This document shows positions 1-7,539 of a DNA stretch of 64,000 bases, piece by piece. The stretch is from positions 62,001-126,000 of the forward strand of contig NZ_NPEG01000007.1 in the NCBI RefSeq assembly GCF_002812045.1, written 5' to 3'. Position 1 is the stretch's first letter, and each line of letters opens with the position of its first letter. Below the pieces are notes generated by a model that searched no databases, was not told the DNA's origin, and saw nothing but the letters and a program-made list of their open reading frames with translations. This DNA comes from Leptospira haakeii (GTDB lineage: Bacteria > Spirochaetota > Leptospiria > Leptospirales > Leptospiraceae). A program made the position numbers and the translations under genes.

Positions 1-21
1 TGTTTTCGGCTGGGGAATCTT

Positions 22-777
22 TTAAAGTTTAGATTCTGCGTACACCATATTGCGGTTGTCGCTCAGATCCACCTTGTATTTCTCCCGGACATTTTTACTT
101 TCCTCTTCCGTTTTTAATTTGCTGAGGATAGAAATTCCGTATTCTTTCGCGATCCTTAGATGCATCAGGCTATCCTTAAATCTGGAGTCCCTTCTCATCT
201 TCTCTGCTTGGATAAATTGGTAATAAGCGATCTGAAGTTTGTGTTGGTTATAAGACACTTCTCTTCCTGCGTATCCTTTCGCAGCTGCACCAGGTCCGGA
301 CTTTTGTTCGATGGATACGATCGCATCCGCGCATTCTCCCAAGAGCTGATCCACTTTTTGGTTATATAGATCGGAGAATTTTCCGTATAGTTTATTGGTC
401 TCGTCTTCCGTTTCTCTCATCTTACGGCCGGCGACAATATATTTGCGCATTAAAGAATATCGATATGCTTCGTTGTATTTTTTCCAGATGGTATCGAAAT
501 CCTGTTGGGAATTCTGGACCTGAGATCCGAAATTTTTTACAACCACTTCTAAAGCGCCTAAATCATTTTTGATCTTGATCTGAGTGGAATCCAAGGTTCT
601 GGCAAAATGGAATTCCTCCAAATAATCTCCCTGGTATTTAGGATCTTCAGCCGCATTGGCCAAGGCAGAACCCTTACCGTCATTACTTGTAGGTTTATTT
701 TGTGCAGATACGCCGTACGAAATTATAAAGAATGCCGCAAGAACCGCGACGATCCGAGGGAAAGAAATTTTTGTCAT
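22..777 (-). CDS. secreted coiled-coil-rich hypothetical protein
   Basis: I do not recognise a named family. The protein starts with a basic n-region and a hydrophobic stretch ending near VSAQN, which looks like a cleavable Sec signal peptide, so it is probably periplasmic or outer-membrane associated. The mature part is charged and helical (many K/E/R/Q with Y and L), with a likely coiled region at about residues 60-150, and has no visible catalytic motif. The ATG at 777 was chosen over an upstream TTG at 822 because AAGGG lies about 9 bases upstream and the signal peptide then begins normally. It follows the methyltransferase gene on the same strand after 54 bases, so it may be the tail of that operon or have its own promoter. 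Confidence 0.7.
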   Translation of the reverse strand: MTKISFPRIVAVLAAFFIISYGVSAQNKPTSNDGKGSALANAAEDPKYQGDYLEEFHFARTLDSTQIKIKNDLGALEVVVKNFGSQVQNSQQDFDTIWKKYNEAYRYSLMRKYIVAGRKMRETEDETNKLYGKFSDLYNQKVDQLLGECADAIVSIEQKSGPGAAAKGYAGREVSYNQHKLQIAYYQFIQAEKMRRDSRFKDSLMHLRIAKEYGISILSKLKTEEESKNVREKYKVDLSDNRNMVYAESKL

Positions 778-831
778 GTGATCGACCCTTCGCGGTAATA
801 TAACACAACGCTTAAGAAGCAAACAAGCTTT

Positions 832-1518
832 TTATTGCTTAAAATCGAAACATAATATTCCGTCACCAACAGGGAATAAGGTGTATTCTATCTTGGAACT
901 TTTGATTAGGGACCATAATTTGCGCACAGCCTGATCAGAAGGAGCTTGGTTTTCAGGATCAGCAATCCTTCCATGCCATAAAACATTATCATAGATCACT
1001 CTTAAATTTCTGGTTTTACCCTTTTCGAGGATCATTTCCAAAATTTCCGGATAACGGATCTTATCACAATCCACGAACATCAGCTCTTTTTTGCCTAAGG
1101 AAGAAGGTTCTAAAAATCCTTTTGCGATCTCAGAACAATCCGCATTTGTAAATTCCACTCTATTCGAATTAGGTTCCAACTTGGCAAAAAATTCTTTCGC
1201 GACTTGGATGAAGTCTGCTTCTCTATCTACTGTTTGGATCTTTGTATCTTTTCGGACTGAGGAGATAAGCCAGAATAAGGAAATCCCGTAACCGGTTCCT
1301 AGTTCCAAAATTACATCCGGATCCCAAGAAGAAGCTAAAAATGCAAGTACTGCTCCTGAAGCAGGAGTTAAAACAGGGAACTGATCTTGAGCGGCTCTCT
1401 TTTCCAGATCCTCCAGCCAATCAAAAGGGCGCTTTACTAATTCTGAATGGATCCAATCCTCTAATCCATCTTTATAAATAGAAGTCCCGTATTTCTGTTT
1501 TGGATTTTGTGAAGGCAT
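832..1518 (-). CDS. SAM-dependent O-methyltransferase-like protein
   Basis: This is a class I Rossmann methyltransferase of the O-methyltransferase (family 3) type, about 228 residues, the usual size. The SAM-binding motif I is visible as LELGTGYGISLFWL near residue 75, followed by an acidic strand end (QTVDRE) and the FVDCDK/IYDNVLWHG segment that in this family holds the metal-binding and catalytic acidic residues. The substrate cannot be told; relatives methylate catechol-like hydroxyls. The ATG at 1518 lies one base after the stop of the upstream metallo-hydrolase gene, so the two are probably translationally coupled in one operon with the M16 peptidases. Family assignment is good, function is inferred. 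Confidence 0.82.
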   Translation of the reverse strand: MPSQNPKQKYGTSIYKDGLEDWIHSELVKRPFDWLEDLEKRAAQDQFPVLTPASGAVLAFLASSWDPDVILELGTGYGISLFWLISSVRKDTKIQTVDREADFIQVAKEFFAKLEPNSNRVEFTNADCSEIAKGFLEPSSLGKKELMFVDCDKIRYPEILEMILEKGKTRNLRVIYDNVLWHGRIADPENQAPSDQAVRKLWSLIKSSKIEYTLFPVGDGILCFDFKQ

Positions 1519-1519
1519 A

Positions 1520-2350
1520 TTATTCTGGAAGGAAAAGGTGGATCCTATCTTTTTCGGAGGGAGGGATTCTTTTAGATAACACTTTTCGAATATATGCCGG
1601 TGGATAACGTTTTGAAAAATGGATCAGAACTATTTTTTCATTTTTGAAAGAAGAGATATGATGTAAGATCTCATCCAGATGGATATGCCCCCACTCTCTT
1701 GCATTCTCTACATTCCTTTCATGGTCTATATAAGTGCATTCTAAAAATAGGATCTCTGATTCTGCCACATCCTTATGAGTAAGCACGTATTCTATTTTAG
1801 TATCTCCTGAAAAACTGACCACAGGCTTGGAATGAATTTCGTTGACGTCGATCCCTTCTTCTTTCTTTTTTAAAAGTTCGTTTCTGTCTAATCCTACAAA
1901 TTCGGTCTTTAACTTTTTCTTCCTTTCGTAGATTGTATAACCCTGGGAATCAACTCTATGAAACGTTTTCCATACTTTAAAAAAATGGTACGCATCTATT
2001 TCTATTTCTTCCCCTTCTTCCAATCCTTTCATTTCGTAGGAATAAGGAAAATCCTCTATTTTAGAATAGAGGGATAAAATTTCTCTCATAGGCGCTTCTA
2101 AGGTTTTAGGAAGATATATTTTAGGAGGTCCTAATTTACGTAAGGACCTTTGAGAAATATAATAAGGAATTCCTGCAGAATGATCCAAATGTGCATGGGT
2201 CAGTAATAATCTATCTATATTGATACGATTTGGATTTTGGTGTCCTATATCGAACATCAAACTCAAACGTGGCATTACAATGGAGGTACGAATTCCTCCT
2301 TCTGAAATTCCTTCGAATAAATATCCTTTATGTTCGAACTTACAATCCAT
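1520..2350 (-). CDS. metallo-beta-lactamase-fold hydrolase, RNase Z-like
   Basis: The protein carries the metal-binding signature THAHLDH near residue 52, an SGDT segment (aspartate ligand) near residue 180, and a late histidine in IHFSKRY near residue 245. Together these match the ribonuclease Z/ElaC-like branch of the metallo-beta-lactamase fold, which normally binds two zinc ions and cleaves phosphodiesters. It lacks an obvious long flexible exosite arm, so a tRNA 3'-processing role is uncertain. Its start overlaps the stop of the upstream M16 gene by one base (TAATG), showing tight coupling. The conserved operon with two peptidases is of unknown meaning. Confidence 0.82.
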   Translation of the reverse strand: MDCKFEHKGYLFEGISEGGIRTSIVMPRLSLMFDIGHQNPNRINIDRLLLTHAHLDHSAGIPYYISQRSLRKLGPPKIYLPKTLEAPMREILSLYSKIEDFPYSYEMKGLEEGEEIEIDAYHFFKVWKTFHRVDSQGYTIYERKKKLKTEFVGLDRNELLKKKEEGIDVNEIHSKPVVSFSGDTKIEYVLTHKDVAESEILFLECTYIDHERNVENAREWGHIHLDEILHHISSFKNEKIVLIHFSKRYPPAYIRKVLSKRIPPSEKDRIHLFLPE

Positions 2351-3783
2351 TATGGAATAGGATCTTCCGGACCAATCGTTTTTTGTCCAGGTAGCTCAGA
2401 AGAGACAGAAGATTTTGGCCCAGAGATCACTGCAGTCAGTTTATCTCTTCTAAAATATATTTTACCCACTCTTCTCAAATCCGCAAGAGATACATTCTGG
2501 ATTTTATCCCTATAATTTTTAAGATAATCCTTAGGCATTTTATGTTCTCTGAAACGGACTTCGTTACGCAGAATTTCGACGGAATCGGTGAATAAGAAGA
2601 TAAACTTGTTCAGGATCGCTTCTTTTGCATTCTTCAATTCTTCTTCACTTATATTAGAGAAGGTAGAATCTCCCAGAATTTCTCCCATCAGATTATAAAC
2701 TTCCATGGTGCTTTGTGATTTTGTCTGAGTAAAAAAGTAAATTACAGAGTGATCTTTTTCAAAAACAGGATGACTGGAAGAAGAATAAGCCAACCCCTTA
2801 TCCGAGCGGATCTTGCTCATAAAGTAGGAAGTAAAACCGCCACCTCCGACAAGATAATTCAAAACTTGGACGGCATAAAAATCCGGATCGTTATGAGCAG
2901 GCCCTACTCCTAAAAACAGAACCACATTCTGGGTGTTCGCCTTATCTATGATCAGATTTTTAATGTCTTTCTGTTTTAGGTTTTTATTTAATTCTTCCGG
3001 ACTAGAGACTTGGGATTCCATCACAGGAGTTCCGGAAAATCCCGGCAGAATATCTCCTAAAAACTGAGGAATTTCTTCTTGGTTCCATTTGCCGCTTACA
3101 AGTATGGAACGCCTTGAACTTAATAATTGGTTCTTATAATATTCCTCTAGATCTTCTTCTTTTAATTGTTCAAGTGTCGCCAAGGAAAGAGCCTTTCCTT
3201 TTACTTTTCCTTGGTATACAAGTTCGTTCGCCTTTCTAAAAGCAAGACCTACGATATTATCATTTCTTCTTTTGATCTGTTCACCTAACTGCAATCTTGC
3301 GATCTCGAACGCTTCTTTTCCAAAGATAGGTTGTTTCAGAAATTCTGAAATGAGAGCCTTGGACTCTTGGTCATATCTGGAAAGCCAGGAGAATGTGAGG
3401 GTCACTGTATCCAGATCGGAATCCACTCTCAATTTGGAACCGTAAGATTCCCAAATCTCCGCAAAACTTTCTCCTGGATGAGAGGTTGTACCTCCCTTCT
3501 TCCAAGCCTCTGGAAAAATTTCCACTAGCTCAAAAGAGGTTTTAGCCTGAAAAGAAGGTCCTGAATAAAACGTGATCTCCAGAGTTTTGATCGGAAATTC
3601 GGAATTTTCCAGATACAAAATCCGCGTATTGGAATCCTGACCAATCTCCTTAATTTCAGGAAAATGGAATTCTAAGGCGGGGATCTTTACGTCTTTTACG
3701 AAATCTCCGGGAGCAGCAGTTAAGCTAACAAAAGAGAATAAAAATACAAAAGCGGAGATAGTTAATCTTTTTAGAATATTCAT
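2350..3783 (-). CDS. M16 family peptidase-like protein, probably catalytically inactive partner
   Basis: A secreted protein (signal peptide ending near SLTAAPG) with the M16/insulinase fold: the N-terminal domain is followed by the characteristic second domain with a [14 protein letters not shown] segment near residue 315. At the place where active members have HxxEH the sequence reads [11 protein letters not shown], so the zinc ligands are absent. This matches the split PqqL/YmxG-type arrangement in which an active and an inactive M16 half work together. The gene overlaps the upstream active M16 gene by four bases (ATGA), with GGAG and an A8 run just before the ATG. The likely role is periplasmic proteolysis as a heterodimer with the upstream product (inference). 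Confidence 0.88.
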   Translation of the reverse strand: MNILKRLTISAFVFLFSFVSLTAAPGDFVKDVKIPALEFHFPEIKEIGQDSNTRILYLENSEFPIKTLEITFYSGPSFQAKTSFELVEIFPEAWKKGGTTSHPGESFAEIWESYGSKLRVDSDLDTVTLTFSWLSRYDQESKALISEFLKQPIFGKEAFEIARLQLGEQIKRRNDNIVGLAFRKANELVYQGKVKGKALSLATLEQLKEEDLEEYYKNQLLSSRRSILVSGKWNQEEIPQFLGDILPGFSGTPVMESQVSSPEELNKNLKQKDIKNLIIDKANTQNVVLFLGVGPAHNDPDFYAVQVLNYLVGGGGFTSYFMSKIRSDKGLAYSSSSHPVFEKDHSVIYFFTQTKSQSTMEVYNLMGEILGDSTFSNISEEELKNAKEAILNKFIFLFTDSVEILRNEVRFREHKMPKDYLKNYRDKIQNVSLADLRRVGKIYFRRDKLTAVISGPKSSVSSELPGQKTIGPEDPIP

Positions 3784-5366
3784 TTTTTTTCTCCGTCTGA
3801 ATTGATCAGATCGCCTACAGTCAGGTTTCGAGGCGTAAAATATTTTTGGGCCACTCTCATAATATCATCAGGAGTGACCCTATCCAAACGTGCATAATCA
3901 TCGAAAATTTCTGTCCAATCCCCGGCCACTAATTCGTAATAAGTAAGAACATCCGCAAGTTTGGAATTGCTATTTAAACCTCTGATATAATCGGCAACGA
4001 TCTGATTTTTAATCTTTGCCAGCTCCTCTTCGGTAACCGCTTCTTTTTTAAGAGTTTCGATCTCTTCCAAGATAGAAGATTCTATCTTATCCGGATCGGC
4101 TCCCCTTACGTTGGTCACATAGATCGCAAATAAATTCGCGTATCTTTCTCCAGGCTCTCCGGTCCAACAAGCAACTCTTTGAGCGAGTTTGTCCCTAAGC
4201 ACGAGGCGTTTATACAATCGTCCGGTTTCACCTTGGGATAATACTGCATCAATCAATTCCAAAACAGGTTTATCAGGATGAGGAGAAGCCGGAGTCAACC
4301 ACCCCATCACTTTCATCGGACCGGAAGAATGTTTTACACTCACTCTCCTTGTTTCATGATCGAAACTTTCTGCCTCATGAGAAAGTTTTGGTGAAGGTCC
4401 GTCTGGAATATCTTCGAAATATTTTCTGACCAGTTTTTCGGTCTTATCAAAATCCAGATCTCCTACGATCCCTATCGCCATTTTATGTGGTCTATAATTC
4501 TTTTTGAAAAATTCTTCCGTTTTGTCTATATCCAAAAAAGGAAGATTAGATTCGTAACCGATCACAGGCATTCCATAAGAATGTTTAGGAAAAGCGGCCC
4601 CTAAAAATTTCTCTCTTAAGATCCCCATTCCTTGGTTTTCCACTCTCATCCTGCGCTCTTCCAGGACAACATCCCTTTCAGTATAATATTCTCTTAATAT
4701 AGGATCTTTTAATCTATCAGATTCTAACTTTGCCCAGATCTCTAATCTATTTGCGGGAAGAAGTATCTGATAATTCGTAACATCATTTGTTGTGTACGCA
4801 TTAAAACCTGTTCCCCCATTTTTTTCGTAAATATAAGAGTCCTCATTGGAAACTACGAATTTACGATGGAGCTCCAACAAGTTTTTGAATCTGATCTCTA
4901 AAATATTTTTATCTTTGATAAGTTTTTCAGGAACAGGCTCACCTTTAGCTGCCAATTCTCTTTCCTGAATACGATATGAATCTAAACGTTTTCCCCAAAC
5001 ACGAATCTGATCCAGATATACTTTTTCTTTTTTAGCATCAGTGACTCCTATATTCTTAGTGCCCTTAAAAAGCATATGCTCTAAAAGGTGGGCAGTACCC
5101 GCGATCTCAGGAGTTTCATCAGCAGCACCGACCAAAAATTTGGTATAAACTGCAACAGTAGGAGAATCGGCCCTTTTCATCATAAGAAGCCTGATCCCAT
5201 TCTTCAAAGTCACCTTCTTCACTCTGGATTCCAAAGTGGTTCGGATCTCTGAGAAGATATCTTCGTTAGCGAATGCTTCGAAGTTTATAAAAATACAAAG
5301 AGTGAAAAACAAAAAGTTGAAACGAGAAATGACGGACTTGGAAAGATATTCCCACATAACCAACAA
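3780..5366 (-). CDS. M16 family zinc peptidase, active subunit
   Basis: An N-terminal hydrophobic segment suggests export. The zinc-binding inverted motif is intact as HLLEH (residues about 93-97) followed by MLFKGT, with the third ligand expected in VVLEERR near residue 230 and the family's GGTGFNAYTT segment before it. Between the motif and that segment lies a charged helical insertion of about 80 residues. The length (about 528 residues) fits a single two-domain M16 half. The start is uncertain: AGGGG precedes TTG codons at 5366 and 5363, while the first ATG is at 5357, further from the SD. It is first in an apparent four-gene operon. The last sense codons are GAA AAA AAA before TGA. Confidence 0.9.
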   Translation of the reverse strand: MLVMWEYLSKSVISRFNFLFFTLCIFINFEAFANEDIFSEIRTTLESRVKKVTLKNGIRLLMMKRADSPTVAVYTKFLVGAADETPEIAGTAHLLEHMLFKGTKNIGVTDAKKEKVYLDQIRVWGKRLDSYRIQERELAAKGEPVPEKLIKDKNILEIRFKNLLELHRKFVVSNEDSYIYEKNGGTGFNAYTTNDVTNYQILLPANRLEIWAKLESDRLKDPILREYYTERDVVLEERRMRVENQGMGILREKFLGAAFPKHSYGMPVIGYESNLPFLDIDKTEEFFKKNYRPHKMAIGIVGDLDFDKTEKLVRKYFEDIPDGPSPKLSHEAESFDHETRRVSVKHSSGPMKVMGWLTPASPHPDKPVLELIDAVLSQGETGRLYKRLVLRDKLAQRVACWTGEPGERYANLFAIYVTNVRGADPDKIESSILEEIETLKKEAVTEEELAKIKNQIVADYIRGLNSNSKLADVLTYYELVAGDWTEIFDDYARLDRVTPDDIMRVAQKYFTPRNLTVGDLINSDGEKK

Positions 5367-5452
5367 GATTTCCCCTAAAAGTTATGTTGTCCAGAAGATA
5401 CCGGGAAAAAATCCCGCTGGTTTTTGTAGAGGGGAGCTTTAAACTAGGAACT

Positions 5453-6073
5453 ATGTTGCGGGTTTCGTCGGTCTTATTCCTGACATTTTTTTTAGGGTAT
5501 TGTGAGCCTGCAGATCCAGAATATAGAAGAAAGGTTTGGGATAATCTGAGCGACTCAGGTTTTATCTCTCATGATTATTTCCAAGTAGTTGTGACAGTTC
5601 CAGTCCCGAACCAAGAAAAACCTATTTTAACATTGAGAGAAGATTGTAAGGCAAGAGCCATCCGCAAAAGAGATGAGATGTCCGTGAACTTACTATTAGC
5701 TCAGATCTCGGAAGAAAGAAAAACTTGGATCGGAGTCGGGGTCAATTCTACAGTTCCCAAGTATGAACCACTTCCTGGACCACCCCAAGCAGTTCGGACC
5801 AAATCAAATTCTCCTATGGGTGCCGCTTCTATTGCTACCCAAAACGTACAATCCCCAGTAGAGGACGATTCTCCGGAAGAAAAAAAAGAAAAGAAGAAGA
5901 CGGAAATCGTAAATGCTGATTATTTAACCTACCGAGCTTCTTTCGCTTGGCTTTTGGATAAACTGTTCTTATACAGAGAAGATTATAGCGACCCTAAAAG
6001 CTGCACATTTGTTTTTAGAGTTGTGAATGCGGATTTACTTAAGCGAACCTTAGAATCAAAAATAATTCCATAA
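5453..6073 (+). CDS. putative lipoprotein of unknown function
   Basis: The ATG at 5453 gives a short hydrophobic signal (MLRVSSVLFLTFFLGYC) ending in Cys17, a plausible lipobox for the relaxed spirochaete consensus. The mature region is about 190 residues, with a polar low-complexity stretch (EKKEKKKT) in the middle and a C-terminal domain containing LFLYREDYSDP and FVFRVVNADLLKR. No known domain is recognised. It is followed after 16 bases by another small lipoprotein gene with a similar theme (VVVTVP in one, QVVVSSLDG in the other), so the two may be distantly related and co-transcribed. Divergent from the M16 operon. Confidence 0.72.
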   Translation: MLRVSSVLFLTFFLGYCEPADPEYRRKVWDNLSDSGFISHDYFQVVVTVPVPNQEKPILTLREDCKARAIRKRDEMSVNLLLAQISEERKTWIGVGVNSTVPKYEPLPGPPQAVRTKSNSPMGAASIATQNVQSPVEDDSPEEKKEKKKTEIVNADYLTYRASFAWLLDKLFLYREDYSDPKSCTFVFRVVNADLLKRTLESKIIP

Positions 6074-6089
6074 CAAAGGAATCCATCGC

Positions 6090-6509
6090 ATGTATACAAA
6101 AACGATTTTCGCATTACTGATCATTTCTCTCATTTCCGTATGTAAAACACCCCAAACGGAAGAACCTAAAAAAGAAACTCCCAAGAATGTAATACAAGAA
6201 TCCGCTCCGACTGAAGACGACCAATTCGTAAAAGCGACCGAAGGTTTTATCAACTCTTCAACTTACCAAGTTGTTGTATCATCCTTGGATGGAAACGAAG
6301 GTGAGGCATTGGATCTAGCCAAAAAAAGAGCCTTAAATCTTTTTATAGCGGAGAAGGGAGATTCATTCCGCCCTACCGACCGTAAATTCCTGAAAGAATT
6401 AGTGGATACTAAAGGAAAGTTTGTAAAAGTTTCTAAGCCGATCAACGGAAAGACATATTATTTATTTCATGTATCCCAACCGGATCTTAAGATAGAAATT
6501 AAGAAGTGA
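6090..6509 (+). CDS. small putative lipoprotein
   Basis: 139 residues. The N-terminus MYTKTIFALLIISLISVC is a lipoprotein signal with Cys18 as the probable lipidated residue, followed by a Pro/Glu/Lys-rich linker (TPQTEEPKKETP). The remainder has TYQVVVSSLDGNEGEA and a Lys-rich end, with no recognised domain. An AAAGGA stretch precedes the ATG. It forms a two-gene unit with the preceding lipoprotein and is closed by the strong stem-loop at 6564-6589. Confidence 0.7.
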   Translation: MYTKTIFALLIISLISVCKTPQTEEPKKETPKNVIQESAPTEDDQFVKATEGFINSSTYQVVVSSLDGNEGEALDLAKKRALNLFIAEKGDSFRPTDRKFLKELVDTKGKFVKVSKPINGKTYYLFHVSQPDLKIEIKK

Positions 6510-6563
6510 TGAGACTTTGCGTGTAGGAACTCCAACACGCGTGACTAAAACAAGTTCACATAA

Positions 6564-6589
6564 AAAAAGCGGCTCTTTTGCCGCTTTTT
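6564..6589. terminator. bidirectional rho-independent terminator
   Basis: A perfect 10-bp stem AAAAAGCGGC / GCCGCTTTTT with a 6-base loop lies between convergent genes. It carries a T-tract on the plus strand and, by symmetry, on the minus strand, so it can end transcription from both sides. Confidence 0.88.
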
Positions 6590-6610
6590 CTTTCTAATAA
6601 CTCTATTCGA

Positions 6611-7006
6611 TTATTGTATAATTTCTTTTTGTAATATCTTTCCTGGGATACAGATATTCCTGTTATAGTCGCAGTAGAAAATTTTAGCGTGGATTTCCAA
6701 CTCACCTTTTCCTTCTAATTTAACCTGCATAGGCTCTACCGATTCGAAATATTCTTTTTTACGGGTAGAAACTTTTCCTTTCAGTTTTAGATCCGCAGAA
6801 ACTACCTTTAATCCCGATCCGGCATTAAGCAAAATACGGTGCGGAGCTTCTTTTTGGACCCCGAAATTTTCAGGATATGTAACTTTTAAAAGATAAACTG
6901 AAGGAGAGGATTTTTCTATCTTGAACTTGATCGGGTTTTCTTCCTCTGCAGAGAGTCCAGAGATCAGAAAAAGTGAAATAATTGCGAGAAATGTAAAACG
7001 TTTCAT
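6611..7006 (-). CDS. secreted DsbD N-terminal-domain-like protein
   Basis: The ATG at 7006 yields a clean Sec signal peptide ending SGLSAEEE; the longer frame upstream would overlap yajQ and hide the signal. The mature domain of about 110 residues is beta-rich, and its C-terminal part FYCDYNRNICIPGKI has two cysteines six residues apart. This resembles the end of the DsbD alpha (N-terminal, immunoglobulin-like) domain, which passes reducing power in the periplasm. There is no membrane or thioredoxin domain here, so it would be a stand-alone relative. The similarity is from pattern only and needs a profile search. It lies 37 bases downstream of yajQ. Confidence 0.65.
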   Translation of the reverse strand: MKRFTFLAIISLFLISGLSAEEENPIKFKIEKSSPSVYLLKVTYPENFGVQKEAPHRILLNAGSGLKVVSADLKLKGKVSTRKKEYFESVEPMQVKLEGKGELEIHAKIFYCDYNRNICIPGKILQKEIIQ

Positions 7007-7043
7007 ACGTAAATTAGACCCTTGGGATTTCGAAAGGTTTTGA

Positions 7044-7538
7044 TTAACCCTTAAAATTTTGGAATTGAACGTCAAAAGGAAGATCTGCAGATTTCAAGAG
7101 TCTCATGATTTCCTGAAGATCGTCCTTCTTCTTTCCTTGTATCCTAACACAATTTCCCATAATAGTCGGGATCACTTTCAATTTAGAATCTTTTACGATC
7201 TTAGTAATCTCTTTGGTCTGTTCTTTTTCAAGACCATTACGAATTTTTACTTTCATCCGAACAGTATTACCTGTAGCAGGTTCCAATTTGGATTTAAAAT
7301 CGAATGACTTAAGACCGAGCCCTCTTTTAGCCATCTTGTTAATAAGAACATCGATCACACTTTCTAACTTTGCTTCGTTATCTGAAATAAGAGTTAGGTT
7401 TTCTTCTTCCAGTTTGATCTCCGACTTAGAACCCTTAAAATCGAATCTGTTCTTGATCTCTGCGATTGCTTGGGTAACTGCGTTTTGTAATTCAGGTCTA
7501 TCTATTTCAGAAACAACATCGAATGATGGATCGCTCAT
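7044..7538 (-). CDS. yajQ: YajQ family nucleotide-binding protein
   Basis: The whole length (164 residues) matches YajQ: the start PSFDVVSEIDRPELQNAV, the NRFDFKGSKSEI strand, KRGLGLKSFDF and the ending PFDVQFQNFKG are all characteristic. Members have two ferredoxin-like domains, bind nucleic acid or nucleotides, and in some bacteria bind cyclic di-GMP. The gene begins one base after the stop of alaS, so the two are translated from one message. Confidence 0.95.
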   Translation of the reverse strand: MSDPSFDVVSEIDRPELQNAVTQAIAEIKNRFDFKGSKSEIKLEEENLTLISDNEAKLESVIDVLINKMAKRGLGLKSFDFKSKLEPATGNTVRMKVKIRNGLEKEQTKEITKIVKDSKLKVIPTIMGNCVRIQGKKKDDLQEIMRLLKSADLPFDVQFQNFKG

Positions 7539-7539
7539 T

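Noticed and set aside
5402..5416. Hairpin CGGGA-AAAAA-TCCCG in the leader between the M16 operon and the lipoprotein gene
   Set aside because: Only a five-base stem and a short T-run at a distance; too weak to call a terminator or riboswitch.
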